From contig JALNZT010000006.1 of the NCBI GenBank assembly GCA_023229135.1, positions 1 to 64,000 on the forward strand: a stretch of 64,000 nucleotides of DNA, in the 5' to 3' direction. This DNA comes from Bacteroidales bacterium (lineage in GTDB: Bacteria; Bacteroidota; Bacteroidia; Bacteroidales; F082). The number at the start of each line of letters is the position of its first letter. The first letter of the stretch is position 1. The notes beneath the pieces are model-generated. The model was not told the DNA's origin. It made no database searches and saw only the letters and a list, made by a program, of their open reading frames with translations. Below, one piece after another: positions 61,723 through 64,000 of this stretch. The position numbers were made by a program, and so were the translations under genes.

Positions 61723-63000
61723 ATGGGAGTGTATTACGCGCCAATCAAACCAGGCGATATTTATTTTTTACGCTTTGAAGCAGATAAGGCCTTCTTGGCT
61801 GATCGTGCGCTTTCATTTGATCAACTCGGACTGGCTGTTTTGCTAAAAACCTTTGAATCAAAGGCTTGCTGGCGTATAAGGGTAACACGCTACAAAACCG
61901 AAACGGCCTGTCTGCACGCCGAAATTCTTTCTTATTTTGCCAATAGCCCGGCATTGGATGAGCTTCCCGACGAGGAAACCAACGCGGCGCTAAACCGTGT
62001 GGAACAAGTTAAGTTTCGGCATATTGATACCGACGGACTGCTGAAAAGTGCTGCCGGAAACCGATTGCCACGGATTGCGGTGCGTGGCATTTCAGAGATA
62101 GATGACGATGTCGACGAAGAAACGCAAGAAGAACTGCCGTTAGACAAATCCGATGACCAAAAAGCGACTTTTCAAATTCTTCAGAAACAATTTGAAGTGC
62201 CGATCAGTGCACTAAGGTTTCAGCTAGGCGCGGTGAGTTTTAACCATCAGTTTAATTTTTTTGATGAACCGGTAAGTTTTCTAATCCATAACTATGAGCT
62301 GCGTGAAGAGTTTGATGCTGTAAAAAATTACTTCGCCAATGTGCTGAAAACCAATAATATTACTGTGATTGCAAAGCTTGAATTACACAACGACACACTC
62401 ACGGTTTTGGAAGCCAATTCGCCTGAAATCAGTAAAATTGACAAAAAACTTATCGAGAGTTTTCGTTTTGAGTTTGTGGCCGACATGAAAAAGAAAAAGT
62501 TTATGATCGACATCGACCAGTCGCTGTTTACCATGGACGAGCTTTTTGCCGCCTATGCAGATGATGGGTTCAATTCTAACACCTTTTTTCAGAACGAACA
62601 GGATTTGATGGATAGCTTGCTGCAAATAACCGACACCAAACATTATCGCAACCTGCGCTATCTTTCCAGCATTCATGCGCATCATATTATGAAACTGCGC
62701 TTTGTATTGCAGCCCTTTTCATTCGTGTTTTTGGTAGAAGGCGAAAAACAATATCACCTGATTTGGGAAACCCTCGACACCGAGGAAGCCACTTATGTGT
62801 GGCATGCCGACAAAAACTTGCCGGCTTTGAAACAAAGTGCGCGCAAGTTGGAAGATATTCTGAGCGTGATAAAAGCGCAGGGTAAAATCGCTTATATCAA
62901 CAGCAGTGAAGACCCTTTCCGACGTATTTACCACGATTATTCTGAGCTCGTTGACGGCTTCGTAAAATGGAAAGCCGAGCTGGAGCAATACCTGAGTTAA
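61723..63000 (+). CDS. Conserved hypothetical protein
   Basis: A 425 aa protein without signal peptide or clear transmembrane helix. An acidic stretch, DELPDEETNAALNRVE and EIDDDVDEETQEELPLDKSD, occupies residues 80-150. The C-terminal two thirds have mixed alpha/beta character (SSIHAHHIMKLRFVLQPFSF, FLVEGEKQYHLIWETLDTEE). No motif was recognised. It stands between the cold-shock gene and the glycosyltransferase with its own promoter box, so it may be a Bacteroidetes-specific cytosolic protein. Confidence 0.6.
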   Translation: MGVYYAPIKPGDIYFLRFEADKAFLADRALSFDQLGLAVLLKTFESKACWRIRVTRYKTETACLHAEILSYFANSPALDELPDEETNAALNRVEQVKFRHIDTDGLLKSAAGNRLPRIAVRGISEIDDDVDEETQEELPLDKSDDQKATFQILQKQFEVPISALRFQLGAVSFNHQFNFFDEPVSFLIHNYELREEFDAVKNYFANVLKTNNITVIAKLELHNDTLTVLEANSPEISKIDKKLIESFRFEFVADMKKKKFMIDIDQSLFTMDELFAAYADDGFNSNTFFQNEQDLMDSLLQITDTKHYRNLRYLSSIHAHHIMKLRFVLQPFSFVFLVEGEKQYHLIWETLDTEEATYVWHADKNLPALKQSARKLEDILSVIKAQGKIAYINSSEDPFRRIYHDYSELVDGFVKWKAELEQYLS

Positions 63001-63108
63001 GTTTTTATATAGATGTCGGAAAGCGAAACAGGATTTGAGTTTGTTTGCCTTCTTTTATTTCTATTTCACTTGATGTAGATGACCTCCGGCCTTTCCACAA
63101 AACTGTCT

Positions 63109-63116
63109 TATCTTTG
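63109..63116 (+). promoter_or_regulatory. Promoter -7 box for the glycosyltransferase gene
   Basis: TATCTTTG, 9 nt before the first ATG (63126) and 21 nt before the second (63138). The second is favoured because the first leaves almost no leader. Confidence 0.45.
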
Positions 63117-63137
63117 TGCCTCAAAATGATTATCCGC

Positions 63138-64000
63138 ATGAAGCTTTCGATTGTAATTGTAAACTACAATGTAGAGCATTTCCTCGAGCAATGTTTGTAC
63201 TCGGTGCGCAAGGCTGTCAAAAATTTGGAAGCTGAGGTATTTGTGGTCGATAACAATTCTGTGGATGGCTCCTTGCGTATGCTGCGCGAAAAATTCCCAG
63301 AAGTTATTCTAATTGACAACAAAGTTAATGTAGGTTTTAGCAAGGCTAATAATCAGGCTATCAGGCAATCGAAAGGTGAATATGTGTTGTTGCTCAATCC
63401 TGATACCGTGGTGGAGGATGATACTTTTACCAAAGTGCTTGACTTTATGGATGCACATCCCGACGCGGGCGGCCTGGGTGTGAAAATGGTTGATGGCAAA
63501 GGAAATTTCTTGCCCGAGAGCAAGCGCGGACTGCCAACACCTATCACTGCTTTTTACAAGATTTTTGGTTTTGCGAGCCTTTTTCCGCGCTCAAAACGTT
63601 TTTCGAAATACCATTTAGGTTATCTAGATAAAAACCAAACCCACGAAGTTGATGTGCTTGCCGGTGCTTTTATGCTTATGCGCATGTCAGTACTCGACGA
63701 GGTTGGCCTGCTCGACGAGGCTTTCTTTATGTACGGCGAAGATATTGACCTGTCCTACCGTATCACGCTGGGCGGATATAAAAATTATTATTTCCCCGAG
63801 ACGCGCATCATTCATTATAAAGGTGAAAGCACCAAGAAAAGTAGCGTAAATTATGTGTTTGTTTTTTACAATGCGATGATCATTTTTGCTCGGAAGCATT
63901 TTAGCCAGAAACGGGCCTCTACCTTTACTTTTTTAATCAATATCGCTATTTATTTCAGGGCTGCAATGGCTATTGGAGCGCGTTTTATCAAGCGTGCCAG
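63138..64000 (+). CDS. Family 2 glycosyltransferase (3' end outside window)
   Basis: At least 287 residues, running off the right edge. GT-A fold start MKLSIVIVNYNVEHFLEQCL, nucleotide-binding EVFVVDNNSVDGS, the region LLLNPDTVVEDDTF with the DxD-like metal site, and FMYGEDIDLSYRITLGGYK, the acceptor-binding ED motif. It resembles rhamnosyltransferase-like GT2 enzymes of polysaccharide synthesis (WbbL type). The last visible residues form a hydrophobic segment, so a membrane anchor may follow. Confidence 0.88.
   Translation, partial: MKLSIVIVNYNVEHFLEQCLYSVRKAVKNLEAEVFVVDNNSVDGSLRMLREKFPEVILIDNKVNVGFSKANNQAIRQSKGEYVLLLNPDTVVEDDTFTKVLDFMDAHPDAGGLGVKMVDGKGNFLPESKRGLPTPITAFYKIFGFASLFPRSKRFSKYHLGYLDKNQTHEVDVLAGAFMLMRMSVLDEVGLLDEAFFMYGEDIDLSYRITLGGYKNYYFPETRIIHYKGESTKKSSVNYVFVFYNAMIIFARKHFSQKRASTFTFLINIAIYFRAAMAIGARFIKRA

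Overview
The window comes from a Bacteroidetes chromosome, probably an anaerobic Bacteroidales/Marinilabiliales-like lineage. The evidence is serine palmitoyltransferase for sphingolipids, the conserved run bamD-rpoZ-coaBC-DUF4835, TAnnTTTG promoter boxes close to start codons, an absence of Shine-Dalgarno-like sites, a ferredoxin-linked 2-oxoacid oxidoreductase (korDABC), and an ADP-forming acetyl-CoA synthetase. AT content is high, most of all in the island. No tRNA, rRNA, CRISPR array or integrase gene was seen.

Layout. 1-0.9 kb: no gene, but a cluster of short palindromes and a MITE-like inverted-repeat unit. 0.9-6.6 kb: housekeeping genes (membrane protein, spt, bamD, rpoZ, coaBC, DUF4835). 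6.6-32.3 kb: an accessory island lying between DUF4835 and recN, genes that from memory are usually neighbours in this phylum. 32.3-42.7 kb: recN, fabI, a propeller-type histidine kinase with a LytTR regulator, lipoproteins, a TIGR02757 protein and a lone HigA-like antitoxin. 42.7-52 kb: korDABC, an aminotransferase, a porin-like barrel, a small membrane protein and ADP-forming acyl-CoA synthetase. 52-64 kb: DAK2-DegV fusion, a second DnaE, fatty acid desaturase, DnaQ/GIY-YIG nuclease, RRM and cold-shock proteins, a hypothetical gene and a truncated glycosyltransferase.

The island is the notable part. It encodes ribosomally made peptides with double-glycine leaders. Three paralogous 65-67 aa precursors share a CxCxCxC core, and each is followed by its own secreted HEXXH metalloprotease gene. 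There are two radical SAM/SPASM maturases, a full-length SPASM-only partner and a truncated one, a C39-peptidase ABC exporter with an HlyD adaptor, and a truncated second exporter. A fourth, unrelated GG-leader peptide sits with an ATP-grasp ligase. A separate unit has two small secreted proteins with a shared C-x7-C spacing and a secreted CPRC thioredoxin-like protein. Nearly everything in the island is on the minus strand. A strong hairpin separates each Cys-rich precursor from its protease gene, which suggests that precursor is made in excess over enzyme.

The island seems to have grown by repeated accretion. About 530-560 bp repeats (four good copies, one divergent) separate the units. Each of the four good copies ends in a degraded piece of the 3' end of the DUF4835 gene; a further piece lies just before recN. 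The repeats cut into neighbouring genes: a SPASM-protein gene and a secreted-protein gene stop exactly at the repeat edge. Each good copy also has a conserved minus-strand promoter and a short ORF broken by a poly-C tract of 9, 10, 11 or 12 bases, which looks like a slippage-prone locus.
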